Of a stretch of DNA of 64,000 bases, positions 21,122 to 31,992 are shown piece by piece (within the stretch, counting starts at the first letter, position 1; each line of letters starts with the position of its first letter). The notes beneath the pieces were generated by a model that was not told the origin of the DNA, ran no database searches, and worked only from the letters and a program-made list of their open reading frames with translations. Location: the NCBI GenBank assembly GCA_027886185.1, contig WOAB01000893.1, positions 4,588,001-4,652,000 on the forward strand. Direction: 5' to 3'. The translations under genes and the position numbers were made by a program. This DNA comes from Rheum nobile. Its lineage: Eukaryota; Streptophyta; Magnoliopsida; Caryophyllales; Polygonaceae.

Positions 21122-23571
21122 TTGAAAGGCACTTGTGAGTACAAACTGCTTTTGGCGCGGCCAAGCGACCTCACTGCCCCCTTGAGTGGCAAGGCACCAT
21201 GTTTCCTTTTAGTGCCCACGCGTTGTAACCCAGAGAGCCCAATCATGGACGCGCTGCCAAGCGCGATCTCCGAGCTACTCGATGAGTTCAAGGATTTGTT
21301 CCCAGAGGAGCTACCCCAAGGCCTTCCACCGTTACGAGGCATCAAGCACCAAATTGATTTGATGTTTGGTGCCTCCCTCCCAAATCGCGCTGCCTATCGC
21401 GCTGGCCCAGATGAAACAAAGGAGCTCCAGCGCCAAGTGCAAGAACTTCTGGAACACAGCTACGTAAGGGAATCCCTAAGCCCTTGCGCGGTCCTAGTGA
21501 TCCTAGTGCCAAAAAAAGATGGCTCATGGTGAATGTGTGTCGATTGCCGCGCCATCAATCAGATCACATTCAAGTACAGACATCCAATACCGCGCCTCGA
21601 CGACATGCTCGATGAGTTGCATGACGCGACCCACTTCACCAAGATTGACTTGAAGAGCGGTTATCACCAGATTCGCATGAAAGAGGGTGATGAATGGAAG
21701 ACCGTGTTCAAGACCAAATATGGGCTTTATGAATGGCTAGTCATGCCGTTTGGTCTCACCAACGCGCCGAGCACCTTCATGAGGCTCATGAACCATGTGT
21801 TGAGGGAATTTCTGGGGAAATTTGTTGTAGTGTACTTTGATGATATTCTGGTATACTCGCGTAGTCTAGAAAATCATGTAAAGCACCTTAGGCTTGTGTT
21901 AGAGTGCTTGAGACACGAACACCTGTATGCCAACCTTGGCAAGTGTCGTTTTGCATCCGACACTACAAACTTTCTGGGCTACGTGGTCTCCAAAGATGGA
22001 CTCCGCGTAGATGAAGACAAGGTGAAGGCCATCCGAGATTGGCCAACACCCACAACACCAACAATGGTTAGAAGCTTCCTTGGCTTGGCAGGCTTCTACA
22101 GGAGATTTGTTCGCAACTTCAGCTCCATCGCCGTGCCACTACTTGAGCTCACAAAGAAAGGGGCCACGGTGAATTGGAAGGACAACCACAATAACGCGTT
22201 CAACGCGTTGAAAGAGGCCTTGTGCAACGCGCCACTACTACAACTTCCAGACTTCACCAAGCACTTTGAAGTGGAATGTGACGCGTCCAATGTGGGGATT
22301 GGTGGGGTCCTTCACCAAGAGAAGAAGCCCATCACGTTCTTCAGCGAGAAGCTCACTGGGGCAACTTTGAATTACCACACCTATGACAAGGAGCTCTACG
22401 ATCTTGTTCGCGTTCTCAAGACATGGCAGCACTATCTCTGGCCACGTGAGTTTGTGATCTACTCCGACCACGCGGCCATCAGCTATCTGAAGAGTCAAGC
22501 CCACCTAAGCCGCCACCATGCTCGTTGGGTAGAATTTATGGAGACGTTTCCTTACGTCGTGGTGCATAAAAAAGGTAAGGAGAATGTGGTAGCCGACGCC
22601 CTTTCTCGCAGGTATGTTCTCCTTCCTCATCTTCAATCTAAACTTCTTGGCTTCGCGTTGATTAAGGATTTATACTTGATTGACCCATTCTTTAAGCCTA
22701 TTGTAGAACACTGCCTTAGGGACCGCGAGTTCGAAACATATTTCTTTCATGAGGGGTACCTTTACAAAGTCGGGCGCTTATGCATTCCTAGCTCATCAAT
22801 TAGGAAACTTCTCATCCAAGAAGCCCATGAAGGACGCGGTCATTTTGGGGTAACCAAGACTCTAGCTGCTCTTCGCGAGCATTTCTTTTGGCCACGCATG
22901 ACCACTCAGGTGACGCGATATTGCACAAGTTGTGTCACGTGTCAACGCGCAAAATCTACTTCCCACCCCTATGGTCTCTACACGCCATTGCCCATCCCAT
23001 TAGGCCCTTGGGAAGATTTGTCTACGGACTTCATCACAAGTTTGCCTCTCTCTCGAAAGGGTAAAGATTCAATCTTTATAGTTGTGGATAGGTTTTAAAA
23101 AATGGCCCATTTTATCGCGTGTAAGACCACACACACTGCTAGTGAAATTGCCGCATTGTTCTTTGACAACGTGGTCCGTTTACATGGGATACCAAGGTCT
23201 GTCGTGAGTGATCGCGATACCAAATTTGTAGGCCTTATCTGGAGAACACTTTGGGGGAAGCTGGGTACCAACCTTTTGTATTCCACTAGCTACCACCCAC
23301 AAACTGATGGTCAAACTGAGGTGACCAATCAAACCCTAGGAGCCCTCCTTAGGACCATGCTTAAATCCAACCCAAAACGTTGGGAGGACTTACTTGCAAT
23401 TGTTGAGTTTTCTTACAACAGGTCCAGGCACTCCGCGACAAAGCTCACTCCATTCGAGGTGGTGTATGGCAAAAATCCACTGACTCCGCTGGACATGCTG
23501 CCACGTCCTCTGAAGGATAATGAGCACCCTAGCGTGGCCAACCACGCCGCGATGATCCAGAAAAACACTTA
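21122..23571 (+). pseudogene. pol: Element B reverse transcriptase, RNase H and integrase core
   Basis: One frame with two internal stops. RT: LPPLRGIKHQID, VPKKDGSW, DCRAINQIT, SGYHQIRM, FGLTNAPSTF and the catalytic YFDD at 21833-21844. RNase H: FEVECDASNVGIGGVL, KELYDLVR and YSDHAA give Asp, Glu and Asp. Integrase: zinc-binding HEGRGHFG with CTSCVTC near 22920, then catalytic Asp (STDFI, 23027), Asp (SDRD, 23209) and Glu (QTEV, 23318). The TGA at 21530 sits where an Arg codon is expected (SW-R-MCVDC), fitting CGA to TGA decay. The TAA at 23096 replaces one residue in VVDRF-KMAHF. The frame ends at 23569 where foreign DNA interrupts the integrase. Confidence 0.9.
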
Positions 23572-24013
23572 AATCACCATCTGCCCTCAACATCGGATTC
23601 TGGCCTTCACGAAACAAGAAGTTTACCTGATGTGCCATATGACATGGATGACACCAGCCAACCATGCAAGGACTAAAACCGGATGGTTAGTCTAATGAAA
23701 GACTATGCAAGGGTACAAATAAAAAGGTTCTAAGTAGTCGTATTAGGTTACACCCATCGCTTCTCGAATAATAGCCGATGACGACAGTGAACCTCAACAC
23801 TTCTACAGAAACATAAGAAAAGGCATGATCAAGAGAAGACTCCAAAATAATTGAGTCTTATGGGAAACGTATGAAGAGAAGACTCCAAAGAAGTTGAGTC
23901 TTATGGGAAACGTATGACAAGTGTTTGGGAACGTTAAGTTTACACACAACTTTAAAACACGACCTTGATTATTTGGGTCTACGACCAACCTCACCGCGCA
24001 ATGCGAATCCAGA
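23572..24013 (-). mobile_element. Reverse-oriented internal fragment of the S1-S4 LTR family within B integrase
   Basis: From about 23629 to 24013 the sequence matches an internal LTR segment shared by S1-S4, read in reverse: GATGTGCCATATGAC, CCAACCATGCAAGGA, GTTAGTCTAATGAAAGACTA, GAGAAGACTCCAAA-TGAGTCTTATG, ACGACCAACCTCACCGCGCAATGCGAATCCAGA. A 63-bp part is duplicated within it (GAGAAGACTCC...GTCTTATGGGAAACGTATGA, twice). It has neither LTR terminus and no TSD, and it replaces only a few codons between MIQK and REQLERRADQYAKQ. Confidence 0.72.
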
Positions 24014-24572
24014 TTGGCGGGAGCAGCTGGAACGCCGCGCTGATCAATATGCCAAACAGCACAACTGTGGGCGCTGCCGTGTTATATTTGCCCCAGGGGA
24101 CTTGGTATGGGTGCACCTTCGCAAATGTCGTTTTCCAGCTAAACGCAAATCCAAGCTGGCCCCACGTGGTGATGGCCCTTTCCGTGTTGTGAAGGCAATT
24201 AGAGACAACGCATATGAGATCGCGCTTCCACCAGACTACGGTGTCCACGCGACCTTCAACGTCGCCGACTTGGAACCATATGTGGAGCCCGATTTCGATG
24301 ATGGTGAAGCGGGGATGCTTCACAGCCAAGTGGGGGAGGGTGATGCGCCCCTGCCCACCATGACTGCTACAGAGGAAGAGGAAGCTATGAGCATTCGCTC
24401 AAAAGGGCCAATAACACGAGCGCGTGCCAAAGCAATTGCCGATGCGACACAATCAATGATTGCCCGCGTCGTCGCAAGCCAAGGAACGCAAGAGACCGCA
24501 TTCTCCCTCAGAAGCCTTCAACACAATCTAGAGAACGCGTTATCTGTTATCATTCTCTCAACCATTAGTTGA
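24014..24572 (+). pseudogene. Element B integrase C-terminus reading into the 3' LTR
   Basis: The frame resumes with REQLERRADQYAKQ, the SH3-like GDLVWVHLRKCRFP, GPFRVVKAIRDNAYEIALP and TFNVADLEPY, then EAGMLHSQ just before the PPT. It stays open into the LTR from 24341, encoding TEEEEAMSIRSKGPITRARA and a further 60 residues to the stop at 24570. CRM-type elements are known to end their integrase inside the 3' LTR, with a targeting motif there; the basic GPITRARAK is a plausible counterpart. The same region is open in the 5' LTR copy. Confidence 0.78.
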
Positions 24573-25038
24573 ATGCTATCTTTGTATTGTTTGATTTCAG
24601 AACATTATTATTTTAGTTATTTCTTTTAGGGCGTGTGTTCCACGCGTGTCGCGTGGGCCAACCCATTAAGCGAGACTCGGCCCATCCGAGTCCCGCTATC
24701 TCTTATAAAAGGTCAACTCGACCTTCTGTATTAGGTTACGCATTATTTTAATCTAAGATTACTTATCGAGAGCTTTTTGCCTCCATTCTCTTAGATCTGC
24801 GTCACCCCAAACTCTGTCTTCTCATCTCTTTCACTCCGCCGCCGACGCTACGGCCACCACTCGATCTTCTTCGAGTCTATCCCCTCCGCTGCTGACGCTA
24901 CGGCTCTCACTCGATCTTTCGAGTCTATCTCCTCCACTGCCGATGCTACGGCTTCACTCTCCATCTCGAGCCACCATTCCAACAACGTGTTCCACCTCCT
25001 CAACCCCACTTTCGACGCGTGCGACTTCCCACCAAGAC
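24341..25038 (+). repeat. Element B 3' LTR, right end truncated
   Basis: Starts TGATGCG after the polypurine tract AAGTGGGGGAGGG. It follows the 5' LTR closely to CCCACCAAGA, then joins the protease sequence of element A at about 25039. The final 30 or so LTR bases and any TSD are missing, so a deletion spans the junction. Confidence 0.88.
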
Positions 25039-25500
25039 TGTCGACCTCAGCGTGATCATAGATGGAGGGAGATGTTACAACATCATCAATGAGAAGGTGA
25101 TCGATCACCTTGAGCTAGAGACAACCCCTCACCCCCATCCATATAGCCTCTAGTGGATCTCCGAACGTAACGGTGACAATGTGGTAAAAAGGCAATATCG
25201 CGTCACCTTCAATATTGTACATTACCATGATACCGTTATTTGTGATGTTATTGCTATGGATGCCACTCACTTGCTTCTAGGACGCCCTTGGTAATTCGAC
25301 AAACGCGCCCTACACGATGGCTTCATCGACAATTATGTGTTCATGCACAATGGGAAATGCATCACTATGCTTCCCATGAGCCCCAAGGAGATTCTCCAAG
25401 ATCAAGTGGAGCATCACGCGCGAAGGCCATCGAGCAGGCCAAGTCACACGCCGTGCCCCATGAAGGACAAGGTGGGCGTCAAGGACTTGCAGCGCGCGTA
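25039..25500 (+). pseudogene. Element A protease remnant
   Basis: Aligns with the protease of B: VIIDGGRCYNIINEKVI (Asp at 25061), HPHPYSL, CDVIAMDATHLLLGRPW and YVFMHNGKCITMLPMSPKE. The TAG at 25151 lies where B has Gln (LQW), and the TAA at 25292 lies where Gln is expected after RPW, both single C-to-T changes. After about 25430 the frame shifts and the sequence jumps, across a short T-run near 25502, to the integrase tail. Reverse transcriptase, RNase H and the integrase core are deleted. Confidence 0.8.
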
Positions 25501-26156
25501 GTTTTTTTTCAAGCACTATACCAGCGGATGAGAGCGCAGCTAGAGCGTCGCACAATGCAATACAAGGCGCAAGCAGATCGCAGCCGGCGTCGCAAGATCT
25601 TCGAGGGCCGGCGACATGCAATGTTCTAAAAGTCGCTAGGCGGGAGCTGGGTGGTGGGGGGGGCCTAGCGCCTAGGTGGCTAGGCGGATTAAAAATTAAT
25701 GCATAATCCATATGATTATTTTACTATGTTTTCTCAAATCCATTATTATTTATAAAACTATGTTGGGATGGGGTTTGATATTTTATTATGGGCCTTAATT
25801 TACAAAGCATAACCAAAACTATGTTCTATGCATCAGTCATCTCCTAAGATATTGTTGCTTCCACAACTCGGAAGCTTCTTCTCGCCTACACGGCCCTAGA
25901 CAGGGATTTTTAGAACACTGGCGACATGGTGTGGCTCCACCTTCGCCGCGAGTGCTTCCCAGCCAAGAGACGCGACAAGCTTGATGCCCGCGAAGATGGC
26001 CCCTTCAAGGTCCTAGAACGCCTCGATGACACTGCCTATCGCCTTGAGCTCCCGGAAGACTACATCGCGCATCCAAGCCTCAACGTGGCCGACTTGTCTC
26101 CCTACACTCCCCCTGAGCACGACGAGGATGAAGCGGGGATGCTTCGCTGCCAATAA
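25501..26156 (+). pseudogene. Element A integrase C-terminus, interrupted by a hAT MITE
   Basis: Left piece (25505-25618): FFQALYQRMRAQLERRTMQY and KAQADRSRRRKIFEGR. Right piece (25929-26156, with the TSD copy in front): VWLHLRRECFPAKRRDK, GPFKVLERLDDTAYRLELP, SLNVADLSPYTPPEHDEDEA, ending MLRCQ and TAA at 26154, just before the PPT AATAAGGGGAGAA. The two pieces are not in one frame even without the MITE, so another small indel is present. Beyond the TAA the frame is open into the 3' LTR to 26372 (LSIRTPGPVTRARARAIA), as in element B. Confidence 0.82.
25619..25920. mobile_element. hAT-type MITE (302 bp)
   Basis: Terminal inverted repeats CAATGTTCTAAAA at the left and, reverse-complemented, CAGTGTTCTAAAA at the right. 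They are flanked by a perfect 8-bp target duplication GCGACATG (25611-25618 and 25921-25928). The 8-bp TSD and CA(A/G)TG ends identify the hAT superfamily. The interior holds CTAGGCGCCTAGG-like repeats near the left end and no gene, so it is non-autonomous. Confidence 0.95.
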
Positions 26157-26164
26157 GGGGAGAA

Positions 26165-26631
26165 TGATGGCTCTCTACCCTCCACCTTGACGGCGAAGGA
26201 CGAAGAAGACAAGTTGAGCATCCGCACACCCGGACCCGTGACCAGAGCACGAGCACGAGCTATCGCCCAAGCAACCCAATTGCTGGTCACCAGGTGCATC
26301 GCAAGCTTCGGCAACGCCCCCGCGCCCTTAGGCGTGATCACAATCAAGTTTTTGGGTTTTGAGGTTATTTAGCCGAGGAGGCCGCGGCGCGTTCTCCCTG
26401 TCGCGCGTCGCCTGTGTCGCGTGCTCCGTGTGACGTTGCCCGCGTGACACTCCCTTGTGTTGTGCGCTCCCTAGCGCGTCGCCTGTGGTGCGCGCCCCAT
26501 GCTGTGCGCTCCCTTGGAGCGCGATATCTTCAAGTTTCCTTGTTTATGTGTTTTGAGGTTATTTGGATATTTTTAGACAATTTTGGCAAGTTTCCATTTT
26601 GAGTTCCAAAGCTCATACCTTTGAGCCCATA
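26165..26631 (+). repeat. Element A 3' LTR, segment 1
   Basis: Starts TGATGGCTC after the PPT. It is homologous to 14477 onward but lacks about 240 bp corresponding to roughly 14885-15125; the breakpoints share TTGAG, suggesting a microhomology deletion. It ends at the insertion point of S3 (TSD CCATA at 26627-26631). Segment 2 is 29200-29275 and segment 3 is 34197-34414. Confidence 0.88.
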
Positions 26632-26883
26632 TGTAATACCCCTCATTTTTAGTAAAGGTATTTGTAGAATTTTCCAACCCTCGTTGGGAAAGCAAGACTC
26701 GTTTGGCGAAGTTCAGAATTTTCTGTAATGTGTTTGATCTCTGTAGTAGTTCCCTGAGCCTTGGAATATTCATTAGAGGTATTTTGTAAGCTTAGAATAT
26801 TTGTTTGGGTACGAATATTTATTATCCGGGGTTTAAACCCATGCCAAGCCTTTTTCCGGGCAAAAAGACGCGGAAATGCCTTT

Positions 26884-27535
26884 TCCGCGACCGCGGCAGA
26901 AGTTCCGCGACCGCGGAATAATGGCTCTCAGAAGAGTTAGGCACAGGAATATTCCGCGACCGCGGAAATGGTTCCGCGACCACGGAAAACTCCAACACGC
27001 CAACGTCGCGTCGTCTGCAGAGCTCGTCGTCCGTGCCGCCATTGATCTCCTACTCCATCGTTGATCTTGTCGGGGCTGGGCTTCTCCTTGGGCTATAAAT
27101 TGGGGTCGATTCGGAGGGTTAGGAGCACCCAAATCTGATAAATCTCACTCTCTCCCTCTCGATTTTCTTGCTCGCCGGAATTTTCGATCGTCGTCGGAGC
27201 CTTCGCCAGGAGTTGAAGCAGCCTCGGGGTGGTGCATGGAGGCACAAGGTGGCCAGGAGTCGAAGCCCCCTCGAATCGAGCCCCAAGGAGTCGTCGCTGG
27301 TGAGTTTTTCCTTCGATCGTAGTCGCCGTGTTCATGTCCGCGACCGCGGACATGAACAGCCGCGACCACGGCTGTGACAAGGCCGGCCGCGACCGCGGTC
27401 ATGACAACCGCGATCGCGGACGACGGCCATTTGCTCACAGACATTGCTTTGTCGATCGTGGACGCTGTCCTCGACGCCCGTGACCGCGAAATCCCAGCCG
27501 CGACCGCGGATTGCCTTGGCAATCGCGATCGTGGC
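26884..27535. repeat. Two clusters of the near-palindrome CCGCGACCGCGG in S3
   Basis: About ten copies or one-base variants (CCGCGATCGCGG, CCGCGACCACGG). Several are embedded in longer inverted repeats, such as CATGTCCGCGACCGCGGACATG (split here for length: CATGT, core, ACATG). The same 12-mer recurs in the unrelated element C. Confidence 0.9.
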
Positions 27536-28061
27536 CTTGGACGATCCGGTCTCGGGCGGGACTTTCGTTCTTTCGATTTCGTTTGTTCTTCCTTAGATTC
27601 GTATCATTTTATTGTCGAGTCTAACCTAGGGTCTCATTGTGGGTCGTCGTCATAGGAATCTGTAGTCCAATTTCCGTTCCCGTTCCGGACCCAGAAACCC
27701 GTCGTCGCTCAATCGTTCGTCTAGACTAAGGCAAGTGGCGGTTCACTCTTGCTTAATCATTCCATATTCTATTAATTATCAATTGCTTTTAATTGTTAAT
27801 TAAATCGGAGTGAACTGTTGTTCTCGTTTGGGAACATATTCTATAAATAACGTGATTAAAATATGTTATTATAGTAGGTTGTATATATTGCTAGAAACAA
27901 TGCTATTATACTTGTTAATGACCGTAATGGTTTTGTTGTGGATTTAAATGTAAACTTTAATGCTAGATTAGCACGAGTATTCGTAGAAACGATAATTCCT
28001 TATGAGGATTAGTCGTTTCTTTATAACTCAGTATTAGTGGAACCAGTCTCTAAATGCTTTC

Positions 28062-28272
28062 CAGATCGTAAACTTTCGTAGTCATTCGAGATCGTAAACT
28101 TTCATAGTCACTCGAGATCGTAAACTTTCGTAGTCACTCGAGATCGTAAACTTTCGTAGTCACTCGAGATCGTAAACTTTCGTAGTCACTCGAGATCGTA
28201 AACTTTCGTAGTCACTCGAGATCGTAAACTTTCGTAGTTACTCGATATCGTAAACTTTCGTAGTTACTCGAG
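28062..28272. repeat. 26-bp tandem repeat, about 8 units, in S3
   Basis: The unit AGATCGTAAACTTTCGTAG plus T(C/T)ACTCG is repeated head to tail without spacers. S1, S2 and S4 do not carry the array at the corresponding place. Confidence 0.95.
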
Positions 28273-29199
28273 ATGATATATTTATATGATAAAAGCTTAT
28301 AACGTAAATGTGCATTTTGGAATTAAATAAGATAAGTGCGATTATGCACATAATTAATATACCCTCGGGCGAGGAGTACAACTTGGAAACTCGCCTGGAC
28401 TTCGATTAGAGTAAGTCCTCCTTCCAAATTTGAATTCGCATTACATGGTGAGGTTGGTCGTGGACCCAAATGGCCAAGTCTTTTTAAACGCTTGTGTGAA
28501 ATTATAACGTTCCCAAACATTTGTCATACTTTCCCGTAAGACTCAATCTTTTAGAGTCTTCTCTTCATATGTTTCCCATAAGGCTCTTTTCTTTTAGTGC
28601 TTGTCTAAACTTTAATCATTCCGAGAAAGTTCCGGGTTATATATCGTTCCTTCGGTTGTTACTCGAGGAACAATGATAGTAAACGATTACGATCACTAGA
28701 ACCATCTGTTTTCACCCTTGTATAGTCTTTCATTAGACTAACCAATCGGGTTTTATTCCTTGCATGGTTGGCTGGTGTCATCCATCCTATATGGCACATC
28801 AGTGGTTGGTTCTCGAGGACTCGAAGTAAACAAATTGAAGAAGAGACTTGCAGTCGTAGATTTAAGTGCCAGTATTTCAAGATCGTTAAGTATTACTTTA
28901 ATATGTATTTTTATAACCTAGTCATGTATTAGGTTTATTCTTAAAGTCTTCCGCTGTGTAATTTATAAGTTTTCCGTTGTGATTTCACTCTGTTGTAAAA
29001 CACTCCTCTCGTATTGGGAGAAATATTTTAATAAAAGTATTGAGGTTTATATGAAAATGTCTTCCGCTGTTTAATCCTTCGTTGTTTAACATGTTTATTT
29101 AAGATTAATTGTTCCGATTAAAGCCTTGGGTGACATCGAACAGCAACATCTGAGGTCACTGGCGTGTGGCATTTCCGACAATAAGTCGGGGGTGTTACA

Positions 29200-29275
29200 C
29201 CGTAAACTATCATCTCTTTGATCGTCAATCAAGATCCTCTCTTGGATCTTCACAACCATCTCTTTGGTCGCTACA
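29200..29275 (+). repeat. Element A 3' LTR, segment 2
   Basis: CATCTCTTTGATCGTCAATC to GTCGCTACA matches 15167-15230 of the 5' LTR. It ends at the CTACA duplication (29271-29275) made by element C. Confidence 0.88.
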
Positions 29276-29278
29276 TAA

Positions 29279-30667
29279 TGACAGGTTTTAGTCGTATCGC
29301 CTGATCAAAATAATCCTAACAAACCTAAACTAGTAGAATAGGCAAGTAAGGGTCGAATCCCACATAGAATCAAATACTATTCCAACAATGTAATTGTATA
29401 CCAACAAGTAACCAAGGGGGTTTCGGTTTAAAAACAAACAAAATAAATAAAAGCAAAGACTTGAAATCAAATCGGGAAAATAGCTCAACCAAACAAATAT
29501 CCACACTTCAGATTGATAGATCGATCATTGATTATTCCTAGTCCTCAATACTCATGAATGTCCTAATCCCTGTTCTGATATAGTTATCAATCCAACCAGT
29601 CCTGATAACCCTAACTATCAAATAACCTAGAAGACCTTCTAGATTGAATCTAACAGCAATAATGAATTCAGGAATAGATAGGTACATGCAAGTGTAGAAA
29701 ACAGTCATACAATTGCAAGCAATTAATTCTCTACACAAACTAAGGGATCAAGATTTTCAAACAGTCTCCTCCAATCCTTAATAGTATGATCAATAACAAT
29801 CTCAATAGGTTGTATAGAAAAGGAGAACCAATAGCGTAATACTAATCTTCTCTAGATTGTCAGGCTAGAGGGAACTACTATTATCAATCTATTTGATATC
29901 CTAATCAACAAATCAAGGGGAATTGATATACGATCAATGAGATTAAGCACGAGAGAGAATTAAAACAATCATAGAAAGAGTAAAGGAATAACCTCACAAT
30001 CAAATCAACCAAAGGCTTCAATTGTCTGCCTGAGCAAAAGGTGCAAAACACAACAATGAAAACTGAATCTGAATGAATAATGAAAAGTCTGCTAGGGAAA
30101 TCAGGTTAAATAACCTAACCCTAAAACAAAAGGGAAAAGATAACGAAAACAATCCTAAAAGGAAAATAACATAAAGTATGAAATAATAACAGAAAATAAA
30201 AATCGAAAATAATAAAAATAAGGAACTTCGGAAAATCCCGTGCGGCTTCGCTCCGTGCCATTCAGCGATCGCGGAAAGAATTCCGCGGTCGCGGAAATTA
30301 GAATGTTGCTCTCGACCTCTGGCGCTGGGGGAATTTTCTGCGGTCACGGCACATTTTCCGCGGTCACAGAAAATTGTTGTTCTCGCTCCGTCTTCTCGAA
30401 TTAGCCACGATCTCTTTCCTTCGTCGCCCGCGGTCGCGGCATCTCCTTTCTTCTCCTTGTGTGGCTCTTTCTTCTACTCTTCCTTCGTCTCCTCAAGTGG
30501 TCTACTCCTCGTCTTCTGAATGTCTTCATTTAAGCTTCTCCAAACCACCAAATTCACACTTCTTCTCCTCAACTCCATACTCCACAGTTGTACTCTAAAC
30601 CCATACAAATGACACCCTAAATACCGGTAACAACTCCTAGATAAGCACTATAAAGTAGAGCTGATCA
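29279..30667 (-). repeat. Element C 3' LTR (1389 bp)
   Basis: On the plus strand it starts TGACAGG and ends GCTGATCA. It is nearly identical to 32815-34196. It contains CGCGATCGCGG/CCGCGGTCGCGG motifs at 30268-30440. Confidence 0.9.
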
Positions 30668-31992
30668 AACTCCCCCATGCTTAAACCTTGCTCGTCCTCG
30701 AGTAAGCTAAAAGAAATCTACTCCTCCAATCAAATCCCCAAGGTCTCAGGAAGCATAGAAAATTCATCCCCACTAAAGAATTGTACTTAAACATGAATCT
30801 CCCAGGCACCAACACAATATGCACAATCACAACACACAACCAAGCTTAAAGAAAAGCAGAGTACTTTCCCCAAGCTTATCCCGAACACCATAGAGTGAAT
30901 AAAAAAATCTAATCCTATCCTCCATCTATCTTCTTATGCCTCCCAGAGTGACCTATCCGAATCCTCCTTATATCACCTCTTCTTATGTCACCACGCCAGG
31001 AAAAATGATGATTCCTAATAATCACTCTTCTTCTTATCACTCATTTTGCCAAGACGCCCTTTCGAGTTTTTACCAAGCCACTCATTTCATTTTTCAATAG
31101 ATGGGCTCACAATATATCTCACATCACTCTTGACCAATTATTACCCCAACCTAATGCTGGTCCAAGCCACCTGCTTATTACCTAAGCCGCCCTTTCGGGT
31201 TTTTGACTTATCTTAGGATTTCTATTTTTGCCTTTTTCAAATTTTTGGCTTTTTCATTTTTTTCTTTCTCCTCAGCGACATGGCAAGTAAAGAACCCTCC
31301 CCCATACTTAAACATTGCATTGTCGTCAATGTAATGAAAGCCAAAAAAAGAATAAAGCACAGGGAAGGAAATAAAATAACTCACAAACGTCGCCGAGTTG
31401 GCTTGGACTTGGAAGTTGTTGCTGGCGGTAAAACCATAAAAGCCCAGGTCTCTAGTGTTGCGGGGGCGTCTGCAAAATCAACTCATACCGTGCAACCAAT
31501 GGGGACCACTGTGAGGAGTAGTGGAATAGCAAAGATGTCGGGCTGCACGACCTTCAACGAACACATAGTGGAGCTCAGATGTAATCGTGGTGGGGGATCT
31601 AGTGTTCCTCTTCCTCAGTTGTCAATTGTAGGGCCATCATCGTTGCCAAAAAATATGTGGGGCTAATTTTTCCTCCTGGACAACACGATGCGCACCTTCT
31701 CTCCATGTAAAACTCGGACAACTGGCCTTCGGTAGAACTTTTTTTTTTAGGTCGAGGAGACTTACAGCGATATTTCCGCGACCGCGGAAATGTTTCTGGT
31801 GCAGGATTACAATGTCTTCAATTTTTGTTCGGGTCTCCTGCCTGCAAGTTAATCTAAAAACAAAACGAAACAAAGCGAAACAACAGAAATACAACTAGAA
31901 TTTAAAGGACATGGAAAGAAATTACTTACCTCGGGTTGCCTCCCGAGCAGCGCCTTGGTTAATGTCGTTGGCTCGACAATGTGCTACTATAG

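Larger units (their letters stand above)
16989..25038 (+). mobile_element. Gypsy element B (CRM-like), near-complete gag-pol, inserted in A
   Basis: 5' LTR 16989-17718, PBS 17721, gag 18415-20166, zinc knuckle and protease 20167-20895, RT-RNase H-integrase 21122-23571, integrase tail reading into the 3' LTR at 24341-25038. The domain order PR-RT-RH-IN is Ty3/Gypsy. Protease IIDGGSCCNII, the RT block with YFDDILVYS and the integrase tail ending GPITRARAKAIA are most like CRM-type chromoviruses, though I cannot run a phylogeny. It is inactivated by in-frame stops (20164, 21530, 23096), a frameshift near 20850 and a foreign fragment at 23572-24013. The last 30 or so bases of the 3' LTR are lost with the flanking part of A, so there is no TSD. 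Confidence 0.88.
26632..29199 (+). mobile_element. Solo LTR S3, same family as S1/S2/S4
   Basis: 2568 bp, TGTAATACCCC ... GGGGTGTTACA, inserted in the 3' LTR of element A. The flanks are CCATA and CCGTA, a TSD with one change. It contains two clusters of CCGCGACCGCGG motifs (26884-26985 and 27337-27535) and a 26-bp tandem repeat (28062-28272). No internal region is present. Confidence 0.9.

Noticed and set aside
28062..28272. CRISPR-like array
   Set aside because: Units are contiguous with no spacers, and the context is a plant LTR.
31280..31666. Plus-strand 128-codon frame in element C
   Set aside because: It lies antisense in the 3' UTR of C, is basic and has no similarity to a known family.
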